Of a DNA stretch of 64,000 bases, positions 24,086-35,511 are shown piece by piece (position 1 is the first letter of the stretch; each line of letters starts with the position of its first letter). The notes under the pieces were generated by a model. It ran no database searches. It saw only the letters and a program-made list of their open reading frames with translations, and was not told the DNA's origin. This DNA comes from Mytilus galloprovincialis (taxonomy: Eukaryota > Mollusca > Bivalvia > Mytilida > Mytilidae). Both the position numbers and the translations under genes were made by a program. The stretch lies in NCBI RefSeq assembly GCF_965363235.1, contig NC_134846.1, positions 29,088,218 to 29,152,217 of the forward strand, read 5' to 3'.

Positions 24086-24560
24086 TAACTCCATCGAAAT
24101 AAAGAGAAGAGAGCCCCTAGCAGTGATGTAAACCAGACAACGAGAGCCATCATCCACCATGTCATTGTTGAAGACGAATCATCTGCAGAGGAAGAAATGA
24201 TAAATACGTATTTTTGTTTTGCTTGAACCCGAAACACATATCAAATTAAGATTGTCTCTTAGTTAGGAGTCTGTAATGCAGTGGTTGTCGTTTGTTGCTG
24301 TATAAAGTGTATTTGTTTTTCGTTTATTGTTTTGCACATAAATCAGACTGCTAGTTTTCTTGTTTTTTTTTTTTTCTTTTCTGAATCACTTCGGGGCTTT
24401 TTGCTGATTGTTTTTGCGTTATGGGTTTTGCTCATTGTTGAAGGCCGTACGGTGGTCTTAGGGTACATGTTAATTTTATCTTCTACGTCATTTGGTCACT
24501 AGTCGAGAGTTGTTTCATTGGCAACCGCACCACATCTTCTTATATTTTAATTGTCTTACA
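24086..24560 (-). pseudogene. Inverted relic of opsin exon 4 and part of intron 3
   Basis: Positions 24086-24182 are, on the minus strand, a 97-base copy of opsin exon 4 with no indels, preceded by an intact CTGCAG acceptor. The sequence to about 24560 matches the upstream part of intron 3, including the R2 repeat, and is closest to unit B around 28905-29240. The frame is open, but the donor is gone (AATGGT where GTAAGT should be). Helix-4 residues are changed: Trp to Gly, and the PLFGW motif reads SLFRW. Neighbouring exons 3 and 5 are absent, so it cannot make a receptor. Confidence 0.85.
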
Positions 24561-25779
24561 AATACAAAAGGGTCGCTATTATAAACTTCCTAGGAAGAGT
24601 ACAATATGTAAACTATCCCCAACTTGCTGGAGGATGAAAAACACTTCGTCCTAGAAAATAAAATCAACAAAAAACTAAGGGATAGTCTATTTGAAAACTA
24701 CTCATTTTCTCACACTTTTATGTCACTTGTCCTGGACCAAATAAAAGGTAAAGGAAATGCTATACCGTTATTTTATGGAACATGTTTGAAATATTGGTTT
24801 ATTTGTATTCAATAAATATATAATATATTTTTGTTTCTTTTTTTGTCACAAACTAATTATGTTTATATTGCAATACAGATACTTTTTAACTCTTGTGCTA
24901 TTATTGTTTTCTACGTATGATATGTACTAGTTTTTGGATCATATTTTCCATTTAGTATCGTATATGTCGCAATCATGTTCCCCAGACCGTTCTATATGCC
25001 AATGTCGGTAGCCTAAGGTTCTTCAATCTTCCTTTGTAGTTTAATTTATTGAAGACTGGTATCGGACGGGTCGCTCTTTTCGTAAATTGGTGTATCTTTG
25101 ATGTTAAACCAAAGGTCAAATTGGTATAGTTCTAAAAATGTTTACAAAGACTTAAATTTTCTAGTGGCTACTTACATTACCTGAAGGCAGAGCTAAGACT
25201 AGTGTTGACATCCAATAGGTCACGCTGCGTCTGAATGGCAAACAATTAGTTTGAAGTCACAGAAAAAAATCTCAGTAGCAAAAGAGAGACACATGTTAAA
25301 AAAGCGATAATCAAACTCACAAATCGAAAACAAGCTGACAGTTGCCTATAATTCAGTGCTGACATCTTCTTTATTTGAACTTTGGTGTGTAGTTGTCATA
25401 CATCTCCTTAATTCTATATCGGCAAAAAAAACCGACTAATAAAGAGTATACAAAACACAACATTGAGAATTAAAGACAGAGGAACACCAACTTCACTAAA
25501 ACCAGGAGTGATATCAGGTATACGGCACGGGTAAGCAGAAACTGCTCCGCATGCGTGTGTTACTTCTTTAAAGTACGTTGATAAGTATTTGGATTAGGAA
25601 TCACACAAATTCACAATTAATATTGTATATACTCCTGAAGACAGTTGAATATAAACATCTCCTGTCGTTCCCCTCATATATCGAATTTTCGTGCTCTAAC
25701 ATCTAAATATTAAGGACAGGCTATGTTGGCAGTGTTTTCAGTATTACGCATATTTCACACATATACTGCTAGGTGGAAT
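24561..25779. other. Inter-module DNA without recognised genes
   Basis: AT-rich sequence with a diverged second copy of the repeat seen at 23160-23400 (about 25283-25570, with text such as AGGAACACCAACTTCAC and CAGAAACTGCTCCGCATG). No copy of opsin exon 1 or exon 2 was found here on either strand. Open frames at 24281-24502 and 24624-24815 lack support. Confidence 0.6.
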
Positions 25780-27186
25780 ACAATATAAATATTACCTGGC
25801 TTTGTTGACTGCTACCCATTGAAAGAATATTAAAATTTTGACTGAAATAAAATTATAGGACGAGTAACCGAATGTTGCCTCTCTGCTAGGTGGAATATAA
25901 TATAAATATTACCTGGTTTTGTTGATTATCCATTGAAAAAATTTTAAAAGTTTTGACTATGAAATAAAATTAAAGGACGATAAAAGTAAAATAACAAAAA
26001 TAACGAACTCAAAGAAACAAAACGAGCAGTCCTTTATCAAATGTCAAAATCAAAAGCTTAAACACAGCAAACGAATGGAACACAACAGTCATATTCCTAA
26101 CTTGGTACAGGCATTTCCTTATATAGAAAATGGTGACCTAAACCAGGTTTTAAACTAGCTTAACCTCCCACTTGTAATCAAAAGACGACTATACACATGT
26201 GTGGCCAGTTTGTTAAATTACTTACAATATCAAAGAGATCGTGGTTTATCTAAAGCACTTAAACCCCTACTTCATTTGCTCTTTGGTGAATGGTTGTGTC
26301 ATTGGCAATCATACCACATATTCTTATTTTCATATAGCCCAAATAACATACCCAAAACGAGTCTGTTGTAAGTAACATAAAGAAAATATCTGACAAGAAC
26401 AGACTCCAGTTGTATTTTAAGCTTGGCTCTCGTAAAACGTAGATTTTAGTGTCGCAAATTGTGTTTACTTAGCGACGCGTAGCACTGTAGTGTCGCGTTG
26501 TTTATAACATTGCTTTGCTATATAGATCGAGTTTGAAAAGGTAAAATGTCATGGTTTAAAATGATACATGTATCTGCTTTTGACATGCTAATCCCTGTAG
26601 ATCCGAGTTAATTTTCTGGACTCTCTAGATTTATCTCTTATAACACATTGTATAGACACTTGTCTGTTGCTGGAGACAGTACACTGTATTGACCAGATGA
26701 CTTTGATTTTCTGTTGCTGACTCTTTGACGTACATCATCTTTTTTATTCACATTGCTTCGAAATAGATATTGATATTAATTTCTAAGCTTGTCACGGTTA
26801 TTGGGAGACAATACTATTGACTGGACTCATTTATATCCTTGTAAGTTTTCTTGTTTCAATAATATGCCATTCATTTCAACTAGTGGAATTATGGTAGTTC
26901 TTGACACGGTTTTCCAGTGTTCAAAGTCAAGCGACTTATTTGCACTAAACGTACGAACAGAAAACAACTACGATTATTTTTTCCCCTTAAACTTAATCTT
27001 TTCGGAATAGCTGTCCACTTAGAGCCTCTGGATCAGAGATTATTGTTACATAGTCTTTATTTTCTTATTTTATGTTGTGTGCATGATTTGTGGAGTCGTC
27101 TGTTTTGCTGCTGTTGTTTTTTTTTTTTTGTCGTGACATGTTTTAATTTTCTCTTTGGGAAGGTTACAAATGTAAAACAATCATAA

Positions 27187-27745
27187 TGTTTTCAACAGCT
27201 GCGCGACGCATTTTTCTTGGATAATCTTCAACAGCTGCGCGACGCATTTTTCTTGGATAATCTTCAACAGGCCACAAGACACTTGTTTCTTGAATAATTT
27301 CCAACCATGCAGTGCACACGATACGTGTTTCTTTATATTACTGATAATTTTCAACATGTGCGCAACACATCTTTCTTGAATAATCTTCAACAGATGTGCA
27401 CGTCACTTGTTTCTTGAAAAATCTCCAACAGCTGCGCATCACATCTTTCTTAAGTAATCTTCAACAGGTGCTAGATACATGATTCTTGAAATATCATGAA
27501 CAGGTGTGAGACACATGTTTATTGATTAATCTTCAACAGGAGTGCGACACATGTTCTTGGTTAAGCTTCAACAGCAAAGCGACACATGTTTCTTGAATAG
27601 TCTCCAACAGATGCACGTCAAGTGTTTCTTGTATAGTCTTTAACAGGTGCGCGTCAAGTGTATTTTGAATAGTCTTCAACAGGTGCGCTTCAAGTGTTTC
27701 TTGAATAGTCTTCAACAGGTGCGAGTCAAGAGTTTCTTGAATCAT
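27187..27745. repeat. Minisatellite of about 36-38 bp units, unit B
   Basis: Same repeat core (CTTCAACAGGTGCGC) and same position as 13465-14085, with a different number and order of units, so copies have been gained or lost since duplication. Open frames on both strands are repeat shadows. Confidence 0.85.
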
Positions 27746-28747
27746 ATTAATCCCATAAGTCGAGGAAACCTTAATGTAAAACGTGTTAATAGAAATATCC
27801 AAATAAAGATGGTCGAAGATGAAGAGCCAAAGCGGTCAAAGGTCAACTTTGTCTTAAAACAGCATTAGTTTTGATACTTTTTAATCATTATCAGATTATT
27901 TAGGAAATTAGTAGCAAAATGTAGATTGTATCATGTCAAATTGATCGTATACATAAGTCATCTGCATAGCATCTTCTTATTGTTATTTACAACATAAGAA
28001 GATATAAAGTGATAGAAGCATGACCTTCAAAATCTGCTGCTATACAACATCACGCACAAAACTTACATAATCGGAAATTAGAAAACATGAACAATGAGCA
28101 GCATGGAAGCTAGCTGATACAATCACATATCAAGTTTTAATTATTCCAAGAGGAATTTATTCCGATGCAAAGTTAATTAGATTTTAAAGCCGGAAAATTA
28201 ATGTAAAACTCATGTGACAAAGTTGTTTGTTATGTTTGAGCTTATGATTTTGTTATTTCATATAAAGGGACTTTCCTTTGAGTACGTTTTTTTTTCTTAT
28301 TTTACTTCTCACCAATGAGCACGTGGTATAAGAGTATAAAGAACAAGTTCTATTCGCTTTTGTATTACTCTTCAAATATTTAAACTAAAAGAAACAGTAC
28401 ATAAGTTCAATATTTTAGTTTGCATAAACGCATATGTAACAGATAGCCACATCCATATACAAGACAAGTTTTACTTTGAAGAAATTAACGGACATGCTGT
28501 ATTATACGCATATAGGAAAAATCAAACAAGTCTAAAGATTTGAGCACCGATAGTAATAAAAGAAATATTGTACGAAAATGATAAATAATACTGATTTGAA
28601 AGACACGTGTTTTGTATACAATATTATATATCAGTAGTGTTGCATTAACCTATAGACTTATCTGTATAAAAAAGTATATGTTTCCCCTTCTGAAATCAGA
28701 GAAAAATATTCATTATACAAGCAAATTATCCATATGTTACATTTTAG

Positions 28748-28875
28748 ATGGCTATTTGAAACGTTTGGATGTCAGGCGTATGGAGTGGAGTCCTACACGG
28801 CTGGGTATGCTGCGTTGGGATTTGTTATCGCCCTTTGTATCGAGAAATACTGTTCTGTGCGTTACACAGAATTTT
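28748..28875 (+). CDS. Duplicate opsin exon 3 (EKY variant)
   Basis: The exon retains a TTTTAG acceptor, GTAAGT donor and open frame. It encodes WLFETFGCQAYGVESY and ends helix 3 with CIEKYCSVRY: AAA (Lys) replaces AGA (Arg) at the DRY arginine. Confidence 0.8.
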
Positions 28876-29259
28876 GTAAGTATATTTATGAATACGGTAT
28901 ATCATTACTTGTTGGACAATAAAACAAACCAAGAAGATGCGGTGTGATCGTCAATGAAACAATTCTCCACTAGTGACCAAATGACGTGAAACATAAAATA
29001 AACATGCATTTAAAGGCCATCGTACGGCCTTCAACAATGAACAAAACCCGGATCGCAAAAAACAATCTACAAAAGGCCCCGAAGTGATTCAGAAAAAAAT
29101 CCAAACAAGAAAACTACCGTTCTGATTTATGTGCATAACAATAAACGAAAAAATACACGCTATACAGTAACAAACTACAACCACTGCATTACAGACTCCT
29201 AACTAAGGGGCAATTTTTATTTGAAATGTGTTTGGGGGTCAAGCAACAACATTCTCGTA

Positions 29260-29469
29260 CTATGGATTCATTCATGTTTGTTGGATACCAATTTTCGTGG
29301 ATTTCGTGGGTACAGGGGAACCACGAATATAATTGTTCAACGAATTACATATTTTCTAAAGGAAGGAATGCAGATTTTCCAAAACCACGAAATTATATAT
29401 CCACCGAATATGCAAGTTTTCCTCGAGCCACGAAAATTGCCGTCTCCACAAAAATAAATGAATCCATAG
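29260..29469. mobile_element. 210-bp MITE with TA target duplication
   Basis: The ends are inverted (CTATGGATTCATT and AATGAATCCATAG) and TA flanks both sides (29258-29259, 29470-29471). It sits in intron 3 of opsin module 2 just before the exon-4 acceptor and is absent from the same place in unit A and from the inverted relic. The interior has further GTGG / CCAC inverted text. TA duplication suggests a Tc1/mariner-type source, by inference. Confidence 0.75.
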
Positions 29470-29493
29470 TATTTATTATTTTTTTCTCTGCAG

Positions 29494-29590
29494 ACGATTC
29501 GTCTTCAACAATGACATGGTGGATGATGGCCCTCGTTGTCTGGATTACATCACTACTATGGGCTCTCTTCCCGTTATTTGGATGGAGTTC
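29494..29590 (+). CDS. Duplicate opsin exon 4
   Basis: The protein sequence is the same as that of exon 4 at 20445-20541, with synonymous differences only, such as TAC for TAT at the split Tyr codon. Acceptor and donor are intact. Confidence 0.8.
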
Positions 29591-30068
29591 GTAAGTTTAA
29601 TATGTATACAATATGCTATGCATGTATACGGTTTTTTAATTAAAGAAATGCGTGTATCAGTTATAGAATTGGATTATTTCAATTAAATTAAGATATGATG
29701 AAACTTCATACTATTGTTTCAATTTAAACGCAACGAAAAACATCGTTTTCATGGGTCTTAATCTGCTCGTACGGATATGCTTGTATCACCAACGCCCACA
29801 TATATAATGATTGTCGGACTAAGGCAGCTTTTAAACGAACACGGAGAGGCTACATATGATATCTAAATTAACAAGAATGTGATTATAGAACCATATAAGG
29901 CAAATTCGGACTTTTTATCATTAATTGAGAACAACCAATCCTGGAGATTACTGTTTTTTAAATCAAAAATGAAGTTTATTTTCGTTAAAGTGTAAACGGC
30001 AATATTATTTTTAAAGACTTTTAAAATTACTCGATTTTTCCATCAAATTTTCAGATATTTTTTTACAG

Positions 30069-30279
30069 TTATGCCCCTGAAGCATCTGGAGTAGCATGCA
30101 GACTAAACTGGCTACAAAAAGATACCAGTCACTTGACCTATGGCTTGTGTATTTGTCTTGGAAGTCTGTTCTGGTATGTTGTCGCAGCAGTCTGTATATC
30201 TGGAACCAAGCAAGAGAAGCCAATCGTTGTTACCCGTGGACAGGAGTATGAATGGCTGAGCCATCATCAGTTACGTTGG
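30069..30279 (+). CDS. Duplicate opsin exon 5 (Gly-to-Arg beside loop-2 Cys)
   Basis: The exon matches 21024-21234 in length and splice sites. It reads GVACRLNW where the first copy reads GVACGLNW, and LSHHQ instead of LNNHQ. The changed Gly aligns with rhodopsin Gly188. Confidence 0.8.
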
Positions 30280-31296
30280 GTATGTATTCAATTTATCAGG
30301 TTCATGTATTGAAATTATATATATATAGAAATAACCAGAGAATTTTTTTTCTTCAGAAAACCCTGTCAAACATCGAAACATACTATCCACACTGATATGT
30401 TACCTTACTTGTAGATATTGAAATAAATGTTATACCACAAAGCTACAGTAAACTGGATCCATTGCTACTTTGGTATTTCAGATTGGTGTTTTAGGACGAT
30501 AAAACTATTGAAAAAAATACCAACAATTATACGTTGTGTGGATACAATATTTATATCTGTGTTGCAATAAATAAGCAGGCAAACGACAGGTTTCTCGCTG
30601 ATCTGCGACAAACAAATTTTGAACTCAAAGAACATCGTTGGAGACCCCTAATTTGATTTCAAAATTTTTTTCCAGAATCAAGACCTACAATAACCCAATA
30701 ACAGTGTTGTTTTACTGATAAACAATCCATTTACCTTTTTTCTAATCTATTAGCCACATCCAGGACATTTGTAGAGAATCAGAATTGGATTAAAAATTAC
30801 TTTTGTCATCTAGACGAGGACACCAACAGAACTTTTAAATGTTATAATAGATCTAACAAAAATGTAGGATTATCATAGAAATTGTTTTAATATGTACCGT
30901 TAATACATCAGTATGTGTTTCCTTCAAGCCACTACGATTTTTCTTTTTCTTTTTCGATCATTTCCGATGACAGAAACTTTTGTGTAATGAGCTGTTTCAG
31001 TACCATCACGTCCAAGGATATATAAACCCGAGACATAACTAATGAACTCGGGCCTAAAACACCACACACACACACAAATGCGTCAGTAGATATCCCCGGT
31101 AGTATCCCAAACTTTATAAACATTTGATGTGATATACATGGTTTATTCAAATATATAATCACTGTAAACGAGGAATATTACCCTCAGTTTGAATTAATAG
31201 TCGGAAACTAATGTTCTCCATGAATAACATAATGTTCTAAATTAAATAGTTATCAGATATCAAAATAGGCTGAATGTTTTTGTTGTTTTGTTTCAG

Positions 31297-31533
31297 ATTT
31301 GCATTGGATTTCTTGTCTTCGTAATAATTGGATGGGGTCCGTATGGAATGTTTATGTGCTGGTCAATGATAACTGATTCCACTAAAGTATCTAGTTTGGC
31401 TGCGTCACTTCCACCATTATTCGCCAAAGGATGTACTGCTCTTTACCCTATTGGCTACTTGCTGTCAAGTGAGAAGATCAGAGACGGCGTGCTTGGTGGA
31501 TACTTAGATGAACCCGCAAAGAAAGAGAAATAA
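31297..31533 (+). CDS. Duplicate opsin exon 6
   Basis: Helices 6-7 and the C-terminus are intact, including the Schiff-base Lys in LPPLFAKGC. One change, Glu to Lys in DSTKVSS, lies in extracellular loop 3. Confidence 0.8.
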   Translation: MCIGFLVFVIIGWGPYGMFMCWSMITDSTKVSSLAASLPPLFAKGCTALYPIGYLLSSEKIRDGVLGGYLDEPAKKEK

Positions 31534-31971
31534 TGACTGAAATGTTATGAGGTTCCAATACGGTCAATTTATGGTCGCAAGATCAAAATTCCTAGTTCTA
31601 ACTTTGTATTTTGTTGTCAATTCAAAATTTACAAAGAGGCTGTAAAGAAGTTGATATTATCCTTAAGGAACAAAACCTTATCAGCCAAATTATATTTTAG
31701 TTAAACTACATTTGCTCGTTTTGGAACCTTATATTAAGTTGTCTGATTTGTTCAATGACTTTATTGTTTTGCAACGAATTATATATTATCGTGTAAATGT
31801 ATAGCATGCATAATTGTAACTGTGGCTTTGAAGGAACAATGTGTATTGACGTACTGTTTTGTACTCGTCAAAGAAAGACAATTTAAGTGCTAATTGGTAG
31901 ATGAAGCTCTAGATGAAAAAGAAATAAAATATTTTAGAGCAGAGAGTTTTTTTCTATATAAAACTAAGAAT

Positions 31972-32085
31972 CTATAATAAAATTAACGGTACCAATTTTC
32001 TTGCACCAGATACGCATTTCGACAATACATGTCTCTTCAGTGATGCTCGTGGCCAAAATATTTGAAATCCAAAGCTTATATAAAA
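31972..32085. repeat. Mussel-type repeat inserted in unit B 3' flank
   Basis: The block with CACCAGATACGCATTTCG and TCAGTGATGCTCGTGG is absent from the same place in unit A (about 22810). I recognise it as a frequent mussel repeat and infer it arrived after the duplication. Confidence 0.55.
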
Positions 32086-32338
32086 CATATAACATGCACT
32101 CAATGGTCATGGAAGGAAAAGCAATACAGGATACATACACATTTCCAACTACAATAGAACAAACATAAACAGATAGCAATTATTCATTTTTAACGGGGTA
32201 TAACATTTACTGCACACAATCACAATAAAACATTTATATTTTCTACTGGGAGCAGGTTTCATCGTGTACACATAGTGTACTGAGTGATATAGACTTATAA
32301 TGACCAATTCAGAGTTAGATAAACCAATAAATAAATTT

Positions 32339-32690
32339 GGTGTATTTACTGTCTTCTGATTGGTTAAAAGTATTAGTTTTATTTTCAATGTTGTCAATTT
32401 TTATGGCGACACGCCCACTCTGACGTTGTGTATTCATACGCCAACATGTGTGTTGTGTACGTACGTTGTTATTGTTAATATAAATAATATAAAAAGTTCT
32501 TTGAGTCTTATTTTTGATAGAAATTTATTTATAATGAATGGCAATAATTTATTTTGAATTTATTGACCCATAAAATTAATTTTTGACTCTTCACTTTTTA
32601 CATAATACGCTTCGCGGATTATTCAATGTGAAGAGTCAAAAATTAATTTTATGGTTCAATAAATTCAAAATAAATAATAGCCATTCATTA
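32339..32690. mobile_element. Foldback element with 62-bp arms
   Basis: Arms 32533-32594 and 32628-32689 are near-perfect inverted repeats (AATGAATGGC outer end, GACTCTTCAC inner end) around a 33-base loop that itself contains CGCTTCGCGG. The upstream part (32339-32532) belongs to the same family, because it reappears next to the related element at 55185-57612. Unit A lacks it. Confidence 0.75.
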
Positions 32691-33346
32691 AATAAATAAA
32701 GCAATACAAAAAATGATACTATAACATAACTTGTGCATTAATTTAAGAATGCGATGGAAACCCGACAACCTAATTTATAAAAAGTAATAAACAGAAAAGC
32801 GATAGTTTGGCATTATGAAGCAGCATCAACCATAGTCCAGCCCTGGCTTCAGTGACTTATTTTTTTTTTTTTTTGTGTTTTTGTTGTCACTATTTGTAAT
32901 AAATCAAGGTAACAGTAATTTGACCAATGCTTAAATATGGTAAATCGATGAGGAAGAGACAATTCAAAGTAACAAACAAAAAGCTGGTGGAATCTCATGA
33001 ATTCTAAAAGCTTCCAATCTAAAAGGAGCGAGACTGGATGTGTTGGCAGTTGGGCGTCTTCTGCTATGCTTACAACGTCTGCCATACGATTTCACACTTT
33101 GTCAAAATGTCACAATTGGTAAAATAACCGATCAGACGACTATATATTGGTATCGATACATCCCAAAGATCTAAAACCTCGAAACTAGCCCCTAGTGAGT
33201 CGAGACATATGACAAATATCGTGATGGTGAGTCTGATCCGTAACTCTAATGTAATGTCGATCTCAGTCGGTCTTCTTCATATAAGTCATAACTCTTTTAA
33301 AACGGTTTACGTTTGAGAAGCACACGTTTTTTTTTGTTAAAGTGTT

Positions 33347-33615
33347 GGGGGGTTCGGTGGTCAAGTGGTCTAAGTCGTTCTACTAGAGTAATCACTAGCC
33401 AGTCAATACTGACGTTGTGAGTTCGAACCCCGATCATGCGAGTGCACTCGACTCCAATCTTAGTTGGCTGTCTAGGATTGTCAGTTTTTCTATCGAAGAT
33501 CGGTGGTTTTCTACTGGCATTGCGGCTTCCTCCACCCATAAAAACTGACCACCATGAAATAGCCCAAAGGTTGCGCTTAAAAGTGGCGTTAAAACTCCAA
33601 CATTCAATCAATCAT
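33347..33615 (+). repeat. tRNA-derived SINE, nearly full length
   Basis: A-box TGGTCAAGTGG (33358-33368) and B-box GAGTTCGAACCCC (around 33419-33431) form the Pol III head. The body has the conserved block CTTCCTCCACCCATAAAAAC and AGTGGCGTTAAAAC, and the tail is a short (AATC)n run. The layout matches widespread molluscan/metazoan tRNA-SINEs such as the RUDI/V-type group. The family name is from memory. Confidence 0.75.
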
Positions 33616-35074
33616 CTTTTTAAGTGTATTTAAAGTCCAATAAGATCAACATTACTATTTTAATTTCTAAGTAAATTCCTTCTCTTGAAGATAACTTTGA
33701 ATATCTCGCTTTCGATAACATGAAATTGACTAAATTTACGTTTACACCTTTACTTTGAAAGATTCAATTAAACCAAACATGAATACCTCTTATCGCACTA
33801 CATTATTAATTTGTCAGAGTTAACGTTATCAAATATAACTAACAACTTTTTTTGCAGAAACATGAAATTCTACTCGCTCAGAATATAATAAAAATGAATG
33901 AGTGATATGTTCCACGACCTTTTCACATTTATTTTCAAATAATAAAATTGTAATTAATAAGTTTCATAGCCATAAGTTTAGAGTTAGAGAAAATACAATG
34001 ATGTGCTATTTGAAAATCTATATCCATTAATATAGATGGTTTCCTGTAAAAATCGACATTTTTCCACGTTTTACAAAGATCATTCTCTTCAATTTCAAAA
34101 ACGTGTCTTCCGTCCACTTTTTATAGCAATCAGGATAACTTGCTAGCAATTAATGAATACTATTCTTTTGGTAGAACACATAGAAAACTCTGGCAATTTG
34201 TCTTTGAAAATAACATTGATATTTATAGAGCGCGAAACATTTCTTCTATGAACATTTTTATGGCATAATTTCAGTCCAATTTCTAGGCAAATATTACTTT
34301 TAAGATATTATACCTTTTTACAACATTGTTAAATAATATCATAAAGGTAGCTAGCACACCTCTGTTAATGATGTATGTATACATGTATATATATATAAAA
34401 AAAGAGAGTGAATGTGCACGGGCATAACGTAAAATTAAGATCTTGTATCTTTTTCTGGCGTCATTCCTGGACATGTTACAAAATACTTTTTTGATGAAAA
34501 TAATAATTCAAATACAACAAAAACATGAAATTTATATCAAGGTATATTAGGGGGGGGGGGGGGTCTGAGACAAGTGCCTGTTGTTAATGTATCAAAATTG
34601 AATTTTAACCAATTATATCGTTTATTACTTTTCGAAATGAAAAAAATAATCCCCCACATATCCCGCCATATAAAAATAACTGATTTTGTTTATTTCAACG
34701 CATTTTAACGAAAAAAAATAAGATTAATGAATACCCGGCTTTTACATTAAAATTCTAAAGGTTATTTTCCAACAAATCTTGTTGGACAATGCCCTTTCAA
34801 ATTTTAATTTATAAGTCTTATATTCTTTTTTAGAAATGTATAAAAACAATGCGATTGAACTAAAAAGATAAAACTTAAAATGTATATAATATTTTTGAAA
34901 TACCTTCATCTAAAATTTTAAACGTTAAAAATCGTATTGATGAAAAATTAAAAAACAGAGCTCTCGCAAGGGAAGATATTTTTTAATTGTGATATTCTTT
35001 TTTATGCCACTCCCCTCCCCTCCCCCAACCGGTCGTAAAGGAAGAGTTTTCAAATTTACCATTATCCGTCCTTA

Positions 35075-35400
35075 TGTGCCAAAATTGGGTATGAACATGT
35101 TATGAACTTACACACAATGCTTATTAATACTAAACACAGATACAGTTTGAATTCGGGTAGGGTCTTTTTTTACCATTCTAGAGTTATGCCCCTTTATAAA
35201 TGGAAAAATTGCTGAATTTATTGTCTCCTTTCTCTAACATTCGTTTGCATCAAACGTATGTTATGAAACTTATAAGCAATGAGTATATCTACAAAACAGA
35301 GACTAACCACAATATTGGGTAGTGTCACTTTTACCGTCCGTTTTTGAGTTATGCTCCTCTATACTGAATCTTATAAGCAAGCAATTGGTAATGTTAATAA
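35075..35400. repeat. Interspersed repeat family R4 fragment
   Basis: Characteristic text is GAGTTATGCCCCTTTATAAA and TTATGAAACTTATAAGCAAT. Related copies lie at about 46434-46700, 59085-59215 and 60160-60400. It is non-coding. Confidence 0.55.
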
Positions 35401-35511
35401 AGTATATATTTTTTAATCCTTTGACCGTCAGTCCTGATCATATCTAGAAGAGTTTTCATCAGTTTGTAGGAGTTACTATCAATTGTATTGAATTGGTATC
35501 TTTCATATCTC

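Larger units (their letters stand above)
28748..31533 (+). pseudogene. Opsin module 2: duplicate exons 3-6 without exons 1-2
   Basis: Exons 28748-28875, 29494-29590, 30069-30279 and 31297-31533 have the same lengths, phases and splice signals as exons 3-6 of the upstream opsin and end in the same stop. They encode the protein from loop 1 to the C-terminus (about 223 residues) with few changes: ERY becomes EKY, the Gly after loop-2 Cys becomes Arg, NNH becomes SHH, and one Glu becomes Lys before helix 7. The Schiff-base Lys and the E181-equivalent Glu remain. No exon 1 or 2 was found upstream within the window, so as an independent gene it is 5'-truncated. It could instead be an alternative 3' cassette spliced to exon 2 of the first gene, since phases match, or an allele misplaced by the assembly. 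Confidence 0.75.
25780..32810 (+). repeat. Segmental duplication, unit B
   Basis: This unit repeats the order of unit A: mussel-type repeat (about 25930-26140), unique text (26230-27190), minisatellite (27187-27745), then opsin exons 3-6, 3' UTR and flank. It lacks the TIR element, the Helitron and the 16455-19790 block of unit A. It has three insertions of its own: a MITE (29260-29469), a repeat near 31972-32085 and a foldback element (32339-32690). Confidence 0.85.

Noticed and set aside
29221..29594. A 122-codon frame overlapping duplicate opsin exon 4
   Set aside because: It runs through the MITE and the acceptor site into the exon. The real exon starts at 29494, as shown by the conserved splice site in both modules.
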